Source of the DNA: Pseudomonas kilonensis
Lineage (GTDB): Bacteria > Pseudomonadota > Gammaproteobacteria > Pseudomonadales > Pseudomonadaceae
Length of the DNA: 64,000 nucleotides
Reading direction: 5' to 3'
Assembly: GCF_001269885.1 (NCBI RefSeq)
Contig: NZ_LHVH01000023.1
Coordinates: forward strand, 105,226-169,225
Of the stretch, positions 43,343 to 51,482 are shown in pieces; position 1 is the first letter of the stretch; each line of letters begins with the position of its first letter. The notes beneath the pieces were generated by a model. It worked only from the letters and a program-made list of their open reading frames with translations, did not search any database and had not been told where the DNA came from. The position numbers and the translations under genes were made by a program.

Positions 43343-43771
43343 ATGCTGGAAAAAATTGTGAAGTCCAAGGGGGTCGGTTTTCTGGTGGTCGACGCTGAGT
43401 TGAATCAAGACAACGCCGAGGCTTTTTTTACTATCGCTGGGGCTGGCGATGCGGGTGTGCTGGGCAAGGCACTGAAGAAATTCAAGGAAAAACACGGGGG
43501 ACTTTGGGTAGGCGGGAAGATGCTGCTGACCCCGACCACGATTCACTTGAACGCCAATTGGATGAATCGAATTGCCCAAGATGGAACCCTGGATATTGAG
43601 GTCCCATTGGCATCGATCCGAAATGTCAGATTCGAAAAGAGTCTTATCACCCATATCGTCCGACTGGACACTGACGAGCAGTGCATCAAGTTTCGCTGCT
43701 TCGGGGCAAAGGAAGTCGCCGCGCTGATCGAGGAGACGATCCTGGCGCAGGCATCGGTCTCGGTGCTCTGA
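43343..43771 (+). CDS. PH/GRAM-like domain protein
   Basis: 142 residues, no signal peptide. The second half, GGKMLLTPTTIHLNAN, LDIEVPLASIRNVRFE, THIVRLDTDEQCIKFRCFG and AKEVAALIEETI, has the strand-turn-strand and final helix order of bacterial PH-like or GRAM domains. The first 45 residues (KSKGVGFLVVDAELNQDNAEAFFTI) do not resemble anything I know. AAGGAA precedes the ATG. Function is unknown. Confidence 0.65.
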   Translation: MLEKIVKSKGVGFLVVDAELNQDNAEAFFTIAGAGDAGVLGKALKKFKEKHGGLWVGGKMLLTPTTIHLNANWMNRIAQDGTLDIEVPLASIRNVRFEKSLITHIVRLDTDEQCIKFRCFGAKEVAALIEETILAQASVSVL

Positions 43772-43838
43772 ATGCAGCGTTCACCAACGGGGGGCTGCTA
43801 CGCAGCCCAGCGAAAGCAAGCTCCCTCACCACAAGGTC

Positions 43839-44537
43839 TCAGGCGGCCAACAGCTCGCTGATCCACCGGACCTGCCGAGCAACCTCTTGCAGCTTCTCTT
43901 CCGGCACGGCTTGCCGCGCCTTGGCGAAGCTGGTGAGGGTCTTTTGCTTCTGGCGCAGCAGGCGCTGCCACTTGGCCAGGAAGATCGGGGTGCGGGCTTG
44001 CAGCTGCAGCGGGCCGAAGTACAGCTCCTCGGCCGTGTACGTCACCGGCCCGGCGCGCTCGGCGACGATGATCTCGTAGTAGAAACGGTTTTCCCGCAGC
44101 ACTTCCTCGCAGAGGATGCGGTAGTCGTTCTCCATCAGCCATTGGCGCAGCGGTTGTTCACCGCCATTGGGTTGCAGGATCAGGCGCTCCTGAGCGCTCA
44201 ACCGCGCTTTGCCGCTGTCCAGGATGTCGCGGATCGTCTCGCCGCCCATGCCACAGAGGCTGATCGCCGTGATCCCGTCTTCCGGCTCGATCGCCGCCAG
44301 GCCATTGGCCAGGCGCACGCTGATCTGCTGTTCCAGGCCATTCTCGCCAACGGTGCGTTCGGCGGCGCGAAACGGCGTCAGCGCCACCTCGCCAGCCACC
44401 GCCATCACGATGGCGCCACGGCGCAGCAAGGCCACCGGCAGGTAAGCGTGATCCGAGCCGATATCGGCCAGTCGCGCGCCCGCCGGCATATGCGCCGCCA
44501 CGCGCTCCAGGCGCATGGACAAGGTCTGTTCGTTCAA
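43839..44537 (-). CDS. trmK: tRNA (adenine-N1)-methyltransferase, TrmK family
   Basis: 232 residues. The SAM-binding motif I is ARLADIGSDHAYLPVALL; the catalytic region is ISLCGMGGETIRDIL and LILQPNGGEQPLRQWL. TrmK methylates adenine 22 of tRNA in Gram-positive bacteria; the role in Pseudomonas is less clear. The start is most likely the TTG at 44537 (MNEQTLSMRLERV), behind AGGGAA; another TTG lies two codons upstream. It is 15 bases after the galactose dehydrogenase gene and probably co-transcribed. Confidence 0.85.
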   Translation of the reverse strand: MNEQTLSMRLERVAAHMPAGARLADIGSDHAYLPVALLRRGAIVMAVAGEVALTPFRAAERTVGENGLEQQISVRLANGLAAIEPEDGITAISLCGMGGETIRDILDSGKARLSAQERLILQPNGGEQPLRQWLMENDYRILCEEVLRENRFYYEIIVAERAGPVTYTAEELYFGPLQLQARTPIFLAKWQRLLRQKQKTLTSFAKARQAVPEEKLQEVARQVRWISELLAA

Positions 44538-44552
44538 CTGCAATTCCCTGGA

Positions 44553-45479
44553 TTAATCGTAGAACGGCTCGACCGCCGTCCGGCTGCCGACAAAAAAGCT
44601 GTCCGCGACCAACCGCAGCGGCTGCAGGTCCATGTCGCTGGTTTGCTCGGCAATCAGTTGTTGAAAATGTCGATACACCGCTGCGTACTCGCCTTCCTCG
44701 GAAACAGCCTGGCCCACGCCGTCGATGCTCAACAGTGCACCGCCGTTGTCCAGGCGCAGGACGCCTTCGGTGCAGCGAATCTCGATGCTCCAGAGCTCGT
44801 CATGACCATGGTCGAAATCAAATTCCGCACGAATATCGAGGTGGCGCGCGTCGGCCATCTTGATGCTGGCGGCAATCGGCGACTGGCAGTTGTCCGGCAC
44901 GCGCAACTCGGCGGACTCCACGAACAGCGGCAACGCCAGCAGATGGGTCACTATCGACAAGGCATTGATACCCGGATCGAACACACCCAAGCCGCCGGGT
45001 TGCCAGATCCATGCCTGGCCGGGGTGCCACTTGCGCACGTCTTCCTTCCAGTCGATCTGCACGCTCTGCAAGGTGCGACTCGCCAGCCAGTCACGGGCGG
45101 CTTCGATGCCCGGGGCGTAACGCGAATGCCAGGCGAACAGGCCACTGACGCCTTGCTCGCGGACCTGCTCCACCAACGCCATCGCCTCCCCCAGGGTCGC
45201 GCACGGCGGTTTTTCCACCAACACGTGTTTGCCTGCCGCCAGCGCCTGTTGCACCAGGGCGAAGCGACCTTGTGGCGGTGTGCAAAACGCAATGGCATCG
45301 ACCTGCGGACCGCTTTCGAGCAACTCGCCCAGGGACCGGAAGTTCTCCACCCCGGCGCAAGGCTGCCCTTGCGTGGCGACAGCCACCAGTTGGAACGCAG
45401 GGTTGGCGTGGATGGCAGGAACGTGTTGATCCTGGGCAATTTTGCCGTAGCCCACCAGCCCGAGACGAATCGGTTGCAT
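44553..45479 (-). CDS. gal: D-galactose 1-dehydrogenase (Gfo/Idh/MocA family)
   Basis: 308 residues, closely similar to the characterised galactose dehydrogenase of P. fluorescens: the N-terminal IRLGLVGYGKIAQDQHVPAI Rossmann motif, VDAIAFCTPPQGRF, the catalytic KHVLVEKPPC and AWIWQPGGLGVFDPGINALS. It oxidises D-galactose (and often L-arabinose) to the lactone with NAD(P)+ in the cytoplasm. The ATG at 45479 agrees with the known protein start. trmK follows. The DeoR-type regulator upstream may control it. Confidence 0.92.
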   Translation of the reverse strand: MQPIRLGLVGYGKIAQDQHVPAIHANPAFQLVAVATQGQPCAGVENFRSLGELLESGPQVDAIAFCTPPQGRFALVQQALAAGKHVLVEKPPCATLGEAMALVEQVREQGVSGLFAWHSRYAPGIEAARDWLASRTLQSVQIDWKEDVRKWHPGQAWIWQPGGLGVFDPGINALSIVTHLLALPLFVESAELRVPDNCQSPIAASIKMADARHLDIRAEFDFDHGHDELWSIEIRCTEGVLRLDNGGALLSIDGVGQAVSEEGEYAAVYRHFQQLIAEQTSDMDLQPLRLVADSFFVGSRTAVEPFYD

Positions 45480-45610
45480 CGATGACTCCTGATTTTTGTA
45501 CTTGTGATCGGCCAGCAAACTAGACGCAAATCGCCCGGCGGACAATGGGGGCCGTGCAGTCTCTATACGATTGTCCTGCGCAATTGGGCAACAGCCGTGC
45601 AGCAAAGACC

Positions 45611-46405
45611 TCAGCTGTGCCGCGGCTCACTGGCTGCCGTCACGACGTTGGTCACCCGGCCGAAGAAAGGTTCGAGTCGCTCCCGGGGCGCATCGTGCTC
45701 CACCACCAGGGTGGCGACCTCTTCGCAGGAGGCCACCTGATAGTGGGCAACGCTGGAGAGCTTCTCATTGGTCACCGCCGCAATCACCTGCCCGCTTGCC
45801 GCGACCACCGCGCGCTTGAACTCCGCGTCATCCAGGCCGAACGCCGTGACGCCATTGTCCGGATCGATGGCGCAGGCGCCGAGGACACACACGTCGAAAC
45901 TGAATTGGCGCAATTGCTGGACAGCCGTCAGCCCGATCACACCCCCCGCGTTTGGACTCAAGCGGCCACCCAGCAGAATGACCTCAGCGCGGGGCAGCTT
46001 CATCAACTGAACCGCAATCAACGGCGAATTGGTGGTGAGGGTCAACTGAAGTTGCGGATCGATGGCGCAGGCCACGGCCAGGTTGGTTGACCCGGCGTCG
46101 ATGAAGACGTGCTGGCCCGCGCGCAGCAGTGCCGCGGCCGCTTGGCCGAGACTGCCCTTGCGCGCCGGGTCTTTGCGTACGCGTACGTCCAACGACCCTT
46201 CGACAGCGGGCAAGAGTATCGCGCCGCCATAAACGCGCTTGCACACCCCCGCCGCTGCCAATGCGCCCAGATCACGCCGTATCGAGTGCTCGGACACATT
46301 GAATTCGCTGGCCAAGTCGGCCGCGATCACCCGGCCATACCGGGCAAGACGCTGGCTGATCAATTGCTGGCGTTCGCCGGGGAACGCTTCGTGAGGAGAA
46401 GTCAT
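45611..46405 (-). CDS. DeoR family regulator
   Basis: 264 residues. The DeoR helix-turn-helix is ERQQLISQRLARYGRVIAADLASEFNVSEHSIRRDLGALAAAGVCKRVYGGAIL. The sugar-phosphate-binding C-terminal domain has FIDAGSTNLAVA, LTTNSPLIAVQL and VILLGGRL. Such repressors sense phosphorylated sugars. Two 12-bp direct repeats lie 15-46 bases upstream of the ATG, suggesting autoregulation. Targets could include gal, but its upstream region lacks an obvious copy of the repeat. Confidence 0.9.
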   Translation of the reverse strand: MTSPHEAFPGERQQLISQRLARYGRVIAADLASEFNVSEHSIRRDLGALAAAGVCKRVYGGAILLPAVEGSLDVRVRKDPARKGSLGQAAAALLRAGQHVFIDAGSTNLAVACAIDPQLQLTLTTNSPLIAVQLMKLPRAEVILLGGRLSPNAGGVIGLTAVQQLRQFSFDVCVLGACAIDPDNGVTAFGLDDAEFKRAVVAASGQVIAAVTNEKLSSVAHYQVASCEEVATLVVEHDAPRERLEPFFGRVTNVVTAASEPRHS

Positions 46406-46419
46406 GATGCTACAACCTG

Positions 46420-46451
46420 CATAAACGAGCACTAATGATCACAAACGAGCA
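46420..46451. promoter_or_regulatory. DeoR-type direct-repeat operator
   Basis: CATAAACGAGCA (46420-46431) and CACAAACGAGCA (46440-46451), 11 of 12 bases identical and 20 bases apart, so both lie on the same face of the helix. On the coding strand of the regulator they read TGCTCGTTTRTG. It lies just upstream of the deoR-type gene. Confidence 0.6.
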
Positions 46452-46517
46452 AATAGTGCCGGTTATGCAGCGAGGCGTCAAACCCGCTTGTTCAAGCGGG
46501 CTGCCAAACGTCAGAGG

Positions 46518-47525
46518 TCAAGCGGCCCCAGGGACATTCGTGCCCATACCCAAGGGCAGGAAAGGTTGAATCTCATCGATTTCCTCGGCACTGAGGCGCA
46601 GCTGTGCGCCGGCAATCAGTCCATCGACCTGCCCGGGACGACGGGCACCGACGATGGCACCGGTCACCACTGGCTTGCGCAGCACCCAGGCGATGGCCAC
46701 TGCCGCCGCGCTCACCCCATGTCGTTCACCGATACCGGCCAAGACCTCGACCAGCGCCAGGTTCGCGCTCAAGCGAGGCTCTTGGAAGTCCGCGCTTCGG
46801 GCCTTGCGCCAATCGTCATCGGGCAATTGGGCGATGCGCTCGCGCGTCATGCTCCCGGAAAGCAGTCCCGATTGAAGGGTGGAATAGGCCAAGACCCCCA
46901 TTGCCACCTCCTCGCAAAATGGCAGGACGTCCTTCTCGATGTCTCGCATCAGGGCGGAATAAGGCGGTTGGAGAGAGACGATCTCGGTCACCGCCTGGGC
47001 CCGCTGGAGTTGCGCGACATCGAAATTGGAGACGCCGATAGCGCGAATTTTTCCCTGTTCGCGGGCGGTGGCCAACGCCGAAAGCGCACTCTCGATTCCT
47101 TCGCTGCTGCCATCTGCAGGAAAGGCCGGCCAGTGGATCTGATAAAGATCGATGGTTTCGACTTGCAGCCGGCGCAAGCTTGCCTCGACCTCGGCGAGCA
47201 GCGATTGAGGCGCCAGCGAGTGCGAGATCGCTTTGGTGACCGGGTCCCAGACCAGACTGCCCTTGGTGAACACCAACGGTCGCCGTGAAGCTGGCACCCG
47301 ACGCAACAGTTGCCCAACCAGTTGCTCGGCGTGACCCAAACCATAAACCGCCGCCGTATCGATCCAGTTCACACCGCGTTCGACGGCATATTCAAGGGCG
47401 CCCAGGCTGTCCTCGTCATCCTGCGCGCCCCAACTGTATTCCCAGCCGGTGCCAGCAATGGCCCAGGTTCCCAGGCCAATGGGCGAAATCAGAAAATCCG
47501 ATGATCCAAGACGATTCTTTTGCAT
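46518..47525 (-). CDS. Aldo/keto reductase
   Basis: 335 residues, TIM-barrel oxidoreductase. The catalytic set is visible: Asp and Tyr in VNWIDTAAVYGLGHAEQLVG, Lys in PLVFTKGSLV and His in LYQIHWPAF. The cofactor end VTGAIVGARRPGQVDG binds NADPH. The substrate is unknown. GGAG precedes the ATG. It is divergent from a LysR gene that probably regulates it. Confidence 0.9.
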   Translation of the reverse strand: MQKNRLGSSDFLISPIGLGTWAIAGTGWEYSWGAQDDEDSLGALEYAVERGVNWIDTAAVYGLGHAEQLVGQLLRRVPASRRPLVFTKGSLVWDPVTKAISHSLAPQSLLAEVEASLRRLQVETIDLYQIHWPAFPADGSSEGIESALSALATAREQGKIRAIGVSNFDVAQLQRAQAVTEIVSLQPPYSALMRDIEKDVLPFCEEVAMGVLAYSTLQSGLLSGSMTRERIAQLPDDDWRKARSADFQEPRLSANLALVEVLAGIGERHGVSAAAVAIAWVLRKPVVTGAIVGARRPGQVDGLIAGAQLRLSAEEIDEIQPFLPLGMGTNVPGAA

Positions 47526-47575
47526 TGCGAGTTCTCCACAGATGATGTGGGCCAGTATCCGCGAGCGATCTCATG

Positions 47576-47595
47576 ACGATAAGATGGGTAATCGT
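47576..47595. promoter_or_regulatory. Inverted repeat between aldo/keto reductase and LysR
   Basis: ACGAT-N10-ATCGT in the 93-base divergent space, consistent with a LysR site. Evidence is symmetry and position only. Confidence 0.4.
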
Positions 47596-47618
47596 ATTTG
47601 AACTACTGAACAGTACTC

Positions 47619-48521
47619 ATGAGTCAGCACCCCGATCTTTCCGAACTGGATGCCTTTGCCGCCGTCGCTCGCCATCGCAGCTTTCGCAAGGCCGCCGACG
47701 AGCGCGGCGTTTCGGCCTCGGCACTGAGCCACGCCATGCGTGCACTGGAAGCGCGCCTGGGTGTCAGGCTGCTCAACCGCACCACGCGCAGCGTGACCCC
47801 GACCGAGGCCGGCCACCAGTTATTGGCAACGCTGGCCCCGACCCTGCAGCAGGTTGCCGATGCGCTGGCGCAACTGACCTCAATGCAGGAAGTGCCGGCC
47901 GGCAAGCTTCGCCTCAACGTGGCGCGTCCGGCGGCGCGTGCGGTGTTTGCGAAAGTGCTCGCGCCATTCGTGGCCAGGTATCCACGTATTCAACTGGACC
48001 TGGTCACCGATGATGGCTTGACCGACATCGTGAACGGCGGGTTTGACGCTGGCGTGCGTTTTGGCGAAAGCCTGGCCGGCGACATGATTGCCGTTCCTGT
48101 CGGCCCTCCTCAATCGTTCGTGACCGTCGCTTCACAGGCTTACCTGGCCGCAAAGGGGATGGTCCAGGCTCCACGGGACTTGCTCGACCATGCCTGTATC
48201 GCCCGACGTTTTCCCAGCGGCAAACTCTATGCCTGGGAGTATCAGGCAGAAGGGCAACCGATGCGCTTGTCCGTCACCGGCCCGCTCATTCTTGAAGACG
48301 ATGCGCTGATGATCCAGGCCGCAAAAGATGGCGCCGGGATTGCCTACGTCTACGAGGAGCTGGTGCGCGATGACATCCGCAATGGGCTGCTCACGGAACT
48401 GCTTGCGCAATGGAAAGCACCGCCAAGCCGGTTTTTTCTCTACTACCCCAGCCGACGCCATGTGCCACCGGCCCTGAAAGCGTTCATCGCGTTCATCCGG
48501 GCGGATGATGGGCCAACCTGA
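47619..48521 (+). CDS. LysR family regulator next to aldo/keto reductase
   Basis: 300 residues. The winged helix is LDAFAAVARHRSFRKAADERGVSASALSHAMRALEARLG with NRTTRSVTPTEAG; the effector domain follows. It belongs to the large CrgA/AaeR-like group often divergent from oxidoreductases. The ATG follows the divergent promoter with the inverted repeat noted above. It is convergent with a lipoprotein gene. Confidence 0.9.
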   Translation: MSQHPDLSELDAFAAVARHRSFRKAADERGVSASALSHAMRALEARLGVRLLNRTTRSVTPTEAGHQLLATLAPTLQQVADALAQLTSMQEVPAGKLRLNVARPAARAVFAKVLAPFVARYPRIQLDLVTDDGLTDIVNGGFDAGVRFGESLAGDMIAVPVGPPQSFVTVASQAYLAAKGMVQAPRDLLDHACIARRFPSGKLYAWEYQAEGQPMRLSVTGPLILEDDALMIQAAKDGAGIAYVYEELVRDDIRNGLLTELLAQWKAPPSRFFLYYPSRRHVPPALKAFIAFIRADDGPT

Positions 48522-48532
48522 AACCGGCAGGC

Positions 48533-48566
48533 AAAAAAAGCCCCGCGACCGAGGACGGTGCGGGGC
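48533..48566 (-). terminator. Intrinsic terminator of the lipoprotein gene
   Basis: GCCCCGC (48540-48546 on the plus strand) pairs with GCGGGGC (48560-48566); on the minus strand the stem is followed by seven T residues (A7 at 48533-48539). It closes the minus-strand gene at 48626. Confidence 0.85.
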
Positions 48567-48625
48567 AAGGGAATTGGTTGGTTGCGGCCAACCAAAGGAG
48601 CACAGTGAAAAACGTTACGGGCCGG

Positions 48626-48967
48626 TCAGATGCATTCCTGTGCGGCGCGTTCAAAACTCGAAGGCAAGAGGTTGGAGGCCAGCAAATGTCGCTCGTAGAT
48701 GAACACCTTGCCGCCGCTGCCAGCCTTGTAGGCTTCCAGCACGTTATCTGCCGAGACTTTGCTCGGCACCACGATGCGGTAACTGCGCTGGGTCTGCGAG
48801 ACCATCGGGTTCAAGGCATTGCCCTGCAATTTCGGTACGACGCATTCAGCGTATTGAGCCGGCGTCTTGCTGGTCTGCAAGGTCAAGGTCGGGTCGTTCG
48901 GCGCCGAGGCACAACCGGCCAGCAACAACGGGGAAAACGCCAGGGCAAGCAAAAATAAAGGGCGCAT
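48626..48967 (-). CDS. Small lipoprotein
   Basis: 113 residues with a lipoprotein signal (LFLLALAFSPLLLAGC, Cys about residue 19). The mature part has AQYAECVVPKLQGNALNPMVSQTQRSYRIVVPSKVSADNVLEAYKAGSGGKVFIYERH, a compact alpha/beta pattern with two further cysteines (YAECV and the final QECI) likely to form a disulfide. Conserved in pseudomonads but of unknown function. CAGGA precedes the ATG; a long upstream extension of the frame is not needed. A strong terminator follows. Confidence 0.8.
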   Translation of the reverse strand: MRPLFLLALAFSPLLLAGCASAPNDPTLTLQTSKTPAQYAECVVPKLQGNALNPMVSQTQRSYRIVVPSKVSADNVLEAYKAGSGGKVFIYERHLLASNLLPSSFERAAQECI

Positions 48968-49117
48968 GGGTCGGGTCCTGAAAATAAAAAAATGGGCTGC
49001 GTGTTCGATGGCGCTGATTTTCCAATGATTGCCGGCAAAGCAGAACTTGCATTTGGTAATGGTCACTATTACTCCTAGCAATAGTTGCAAGCCGAGAAAG
49101 ATTGATGAGGTATAGCC

Positions 49118-49354
49118 ATGAGAACGTTTGATCTGATTCGCGACGCGGTATTGCCCGACTTCCGTGAGCGGGTGGCGGACTACCTGATCCAGTACGAAAG
49201 CGTGCTGTTGAGCGGCACCGAACCCGACCCGGAGCTCAGGCGCGCCACGGCCAATCAACTGCGCGGTTATTTGCGCGGGTTGAACACCACTCGGGTACTG
49301 GGCATGGCGGATTGGGAGGAACTGGATCGGCGGGTGGTGGATACGTGGCTTTAG
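49118..49354 (+). CDS. Small conserved helical protein
   Basis: 78 residues, acidic, all helical and soluble: RDAVLPDFRERVADYLIQYESVLLSG, then ATANQLRGYLRGLNTTRVL and WEELDRRVVDTWL. No domain is recognised. GAGGT precedes the ATG and coding statistics look normal. It is divergent from the lipoprotein gene. Confidence 0.65.
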   Translation: MRTFDLIRDAVLPDFRERVADYLIQYESVLLSGTEPDPELRRATANQLRGYLRGLNTTRVLGMADWEELDRRVVDTWL

Positions 49355-49421
49355 CACCCGGCCAAGGACAGGCCGGACTTCCAGGAATGTGCTCGCTTCA
49401 GCTTGCTCCCGCTGGGCTGCG

Positions 49422-49513
49422 CTGTAGGAGCTGCCGAAGGCTGCGATCTTTTCACTTGTGGCTCAAATGTCTGGGAAAGATCGCAGCCTCGCTTCGCTCG
49501 ACAGCTCCTACAG
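49422..49513. repeat. Family D inverted repeat overlapping a gene end
   Basis: CTGTAGGAGCTGCCGAAGG at the left end and CGACAGCTCCTACAG at the right, with GCGATCTTTTC / GAAAGATCGC inside. It is the second copy of the element at 25219. A half family B repeat (GCTTGCTCCCGCTGGGCTGC, 49401-49420) abuts it. The stop codon of the next gene lies inside it. Confidence 0.85.
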
Positions 49514-50390
49514 GCCCAACGCTCGCTTGCGCCCTGTTCAGCAACCGTTGCACCCACGCGGCATCCTCGGCATTGACCACCCCATAGCGGTTCGGCGGTA
49601 AAAAATTCCAGTGATGAGCGGCCTCGTCCAGGCGCTTGAGTTCATCGGCAGACAGCCAGTACGGCGTCTCCACCAACGGCATCGGCGCACCGTCGAAACG
49701 TCGGCCCAACTGCAGGTTCGTGCCGGGGGCGAAAGCAATCGCCAGATGCTGGAGGGGTTGCAGCCGCTTGTCCGGTGCAGGCATTTGCCCTACCCGCCCG
49801 TAGCTGAAGTCGCCCGAAAACTCCTCCTTGAGCACCAGCCAGTGCCCCGCCGCGGTCTTGGCCAGGATCCATTGCGACACACCGCTGTCTTGCACGTACT
49901 TCACCTTGCCGTCGGACCATTGCATGAGGGTATTGCAATCCGGGTCATAGTCGTTGGACCACAGGCAGATGCCGGAGACCAGGGTATGGTGTTCGAGCTC
50001 GACCAGCCCTTGATCAGGCATCGATTGCCAATATCGCTTGGTCGGGTCGCGCTTATCGCGCAAGTAGTTATGCAGGACCCAGGCAGCCATGAACAGCAAA
50101 GTGGCGAGCACAAGCCAGCCAAGGGAATCCCCGACGATTCGGTCAAGGTCGACGCCTGGGGCGGATAACCCTTGATAGACCAGCAGCCCCAGCAGAAACG
50201 CGATGCCCGGCAACACCGGGCCCAGGCACAACGGCGGCACCAGCACCACGATCCAGCTGAAACGATGCATGGCAGCACGCTCACGCGCCCAGGCCTGCTC
50301 CTGGGCAAGCATCGGCACCCGCTCCCGTGGGCCGATGTCAGGATTGGGGGTCTGGAAGCGTGTGAACAGGTTGTAGATGTCATCGCTCAT
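49452..50390 (-). CDS. Membrane protein of unknown function, end formed by a repeat
   Basis: 312 residues. A cytoplasmic N-terminal part (to about 43) is followed by two or three membrane helices (WIVVLVPPLCLGPVLPGIAFLLGLL and LGWLVLATLLFMAAWVLH), then a soluble domain of about 200 residues (SGICLWSNDYDPDCNTLMQW, WLVLKEEFSGDFSYG). No named family is recognised. The last 20 or so residues (VERSEAAIFPRHLSHK) are encoded by a family D repeat, so the natural end has probably been replaced. The ATG at 50390 is chosen; one four codons upstream is also possible. Confidence 0.75.
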   Translation of the reverse strand: MSDDIYNLFTRFQTPNPDIGPRERVPMLAQEQAWARERAAMHRFSWIVVLVPPLCLGPVLPGIAFLLGLLVYQGLSAPGVDLDRIVGDSLGWLVLATLLFMAAWVLHNYLRDKRDPTKRYWQSMPDQGLVELEHHTLVSGICLWSNDYDPDCNTLMQWSDGKVKYVQDSGVSQWILAKTAAGHWLVLKEEFSGDFSYGRVGQMPAPDKRLQPLQHLAIAFAPGTNLQLGRRFDGAPMPLVETPYWLSADELKRLDEAAHHWNFLPPNRYGVVNAEDAAWVQRLLNRAQASVGPVGAVERSEAAIFPRHLSHK

Positions 50391-50502
50391 GGATCGGATC
50401 ATGCCTTTGAAATCATCATGGTCGAGCAACCCTTCGGGACGCCCTTTGACGCTGGAACACGCGTATTATCCGGATAACCAAGCGCCATGTAGACACACAT
50501 TC

Positions 50503-50988
50503 ATGCCCATCTCCCAAACTCGCCCCTCACCCGCGCCCTTGCTCAAGCCAGGCGAGACAGTGGTCCTGTTCGATGGCGTTTGTAAACTATGCAATGGCTG
50601 GGCGAAATTCCTGATCCGCCATGACCACGCCCGACGCGTGCGATTGGCCTCCGTACAGTCGCCCGAAGGGCAAGCCCTACTTGCCTGGGCGGGCCTGCCC
50701 TTGCAGCAGTTCGACACCATGGCCGTGGTTCGCGATCAGCATTACTGGGTGCGTTCGGAGGCGATTTTTGAAGTCGTAGCCCTGCTGCCCTGGGCCTGGC
50801 GCCCGATGAAGCTGCTGCGCTACGTCCCCCGCAGGCTTCGGGACTGGGCCTATGATCGCATTGCCCTGAATCGTTATCGGCTGTTTGGCAAATACGACGT
50901 GTGCCTTTTGCCGAGCCCGGATCATGAGCGGCGTTTCTTGAAGGCTCCAACGCCTGGGAGCAATCCGGTGGAACGGATCGGTACTTAG
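50503..50988 (+). CDS. DCC family thiol-disulfide oxidoreductase-like protein (DUF393)
   Basis: 161 residues. The defining DGVCKLCNGW motif (D-x-x-CxxC) follows strand VVLFDGV at about residues 22-33, and the conserved LASVQSPEGQALL and late RYRLFGKYDVCLLP complete the DUF393 pattern. A thioredoxin-like redox role is presumed for the family but not established. The start at 50503 places the core at the usual distance. It is convergent with DUF2269, stops overlapping by 4 bases. Confidence 0.88.
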   Translation: MPISQTRPSPAPLLKPGETVVLFDGVCKLCNGWAKFLIRHDHARRVRLASVQSPEGQALLAWAGLPLQQFDTMAVVRDQHYWVRSEAIFEVVALLPWAWRPMKLLRYVPRRLRDWAYDRIALNRYRLFGKYDVCLLPSPDHERRFLKAPTPGSNPVERIGT

Positions 50989-51479
50989 CCCGTCAGTAGC
51001 TCGATCCACTGAGGTGGCGTCATCTTCGTCACCATGATCAGCACAATGACAAACATCCCCAAGAATCCAAAAACGCCCATCCAGAACCACTTCTGATACA
51101 CGGATGAGTATCGATCATCGAGCGCCTGCCCGTCCCCAACCGCGCTCGAAGCCATCACGTATAAACGCTTCTGAAGCACCAGCACAGGAAGCCACAGCGC
51201 CCCCACGCAAAAGAAAATGATCAACGACGTCATTATCCATTCCGTGGTCAGGGGAAGTCCGGCCAGTCTCATTAACAGATAGCCCGTCGCTATCTGAATA
51301 AAGCCCGCCGGCGTGGTAATCCAAGTGTCGAACTGGACGACCGTCCTGGCCACGTGGGCAATGACCTGAGGGTTGGCGGTGCGGCTGGCCGCGATCAGGT
51401 AAAGATAGGACCCCATGCCGAAGCCGAAGAGGAAAATGGCAGCAATGATGTGGAGGTACTTCAGGCAAAGATAGAGCAT
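50985..51479 (-). CDS. DUF2269 integral membrane protein
   Basis: 164 residues, four membrane helices. The family pattern of helix 1 (LKYLHIIAAIFLFGFGMGSYLYLI), the TPAGFIQIATGYLLM segment and the final FLGMFVIVLIMVTK are clear. Function is unknown; conserved His might bind haem or metal (speculative). It starts 3 bases after the saccharopine-dehydrogenase-like gene and forms an operon with it. Confidence 0.85.
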   Translation of the reverse strand: MLYLCLKYLHIIAAIFLFGFGMGSYLYLIAASRTANPQVIAHVARTVVQFDTWITTPAGFIQIATGYLLMRLAGLPLTTEWIMTSLIIFFCVGALWLPVLVLQKRLYVMASSAVGDGQALDDRYSSVYQKWFWMGVFGFLGMFVIVLIMVTKMTPPQWIELLTG

Positions 51480-51482
51480 CTG

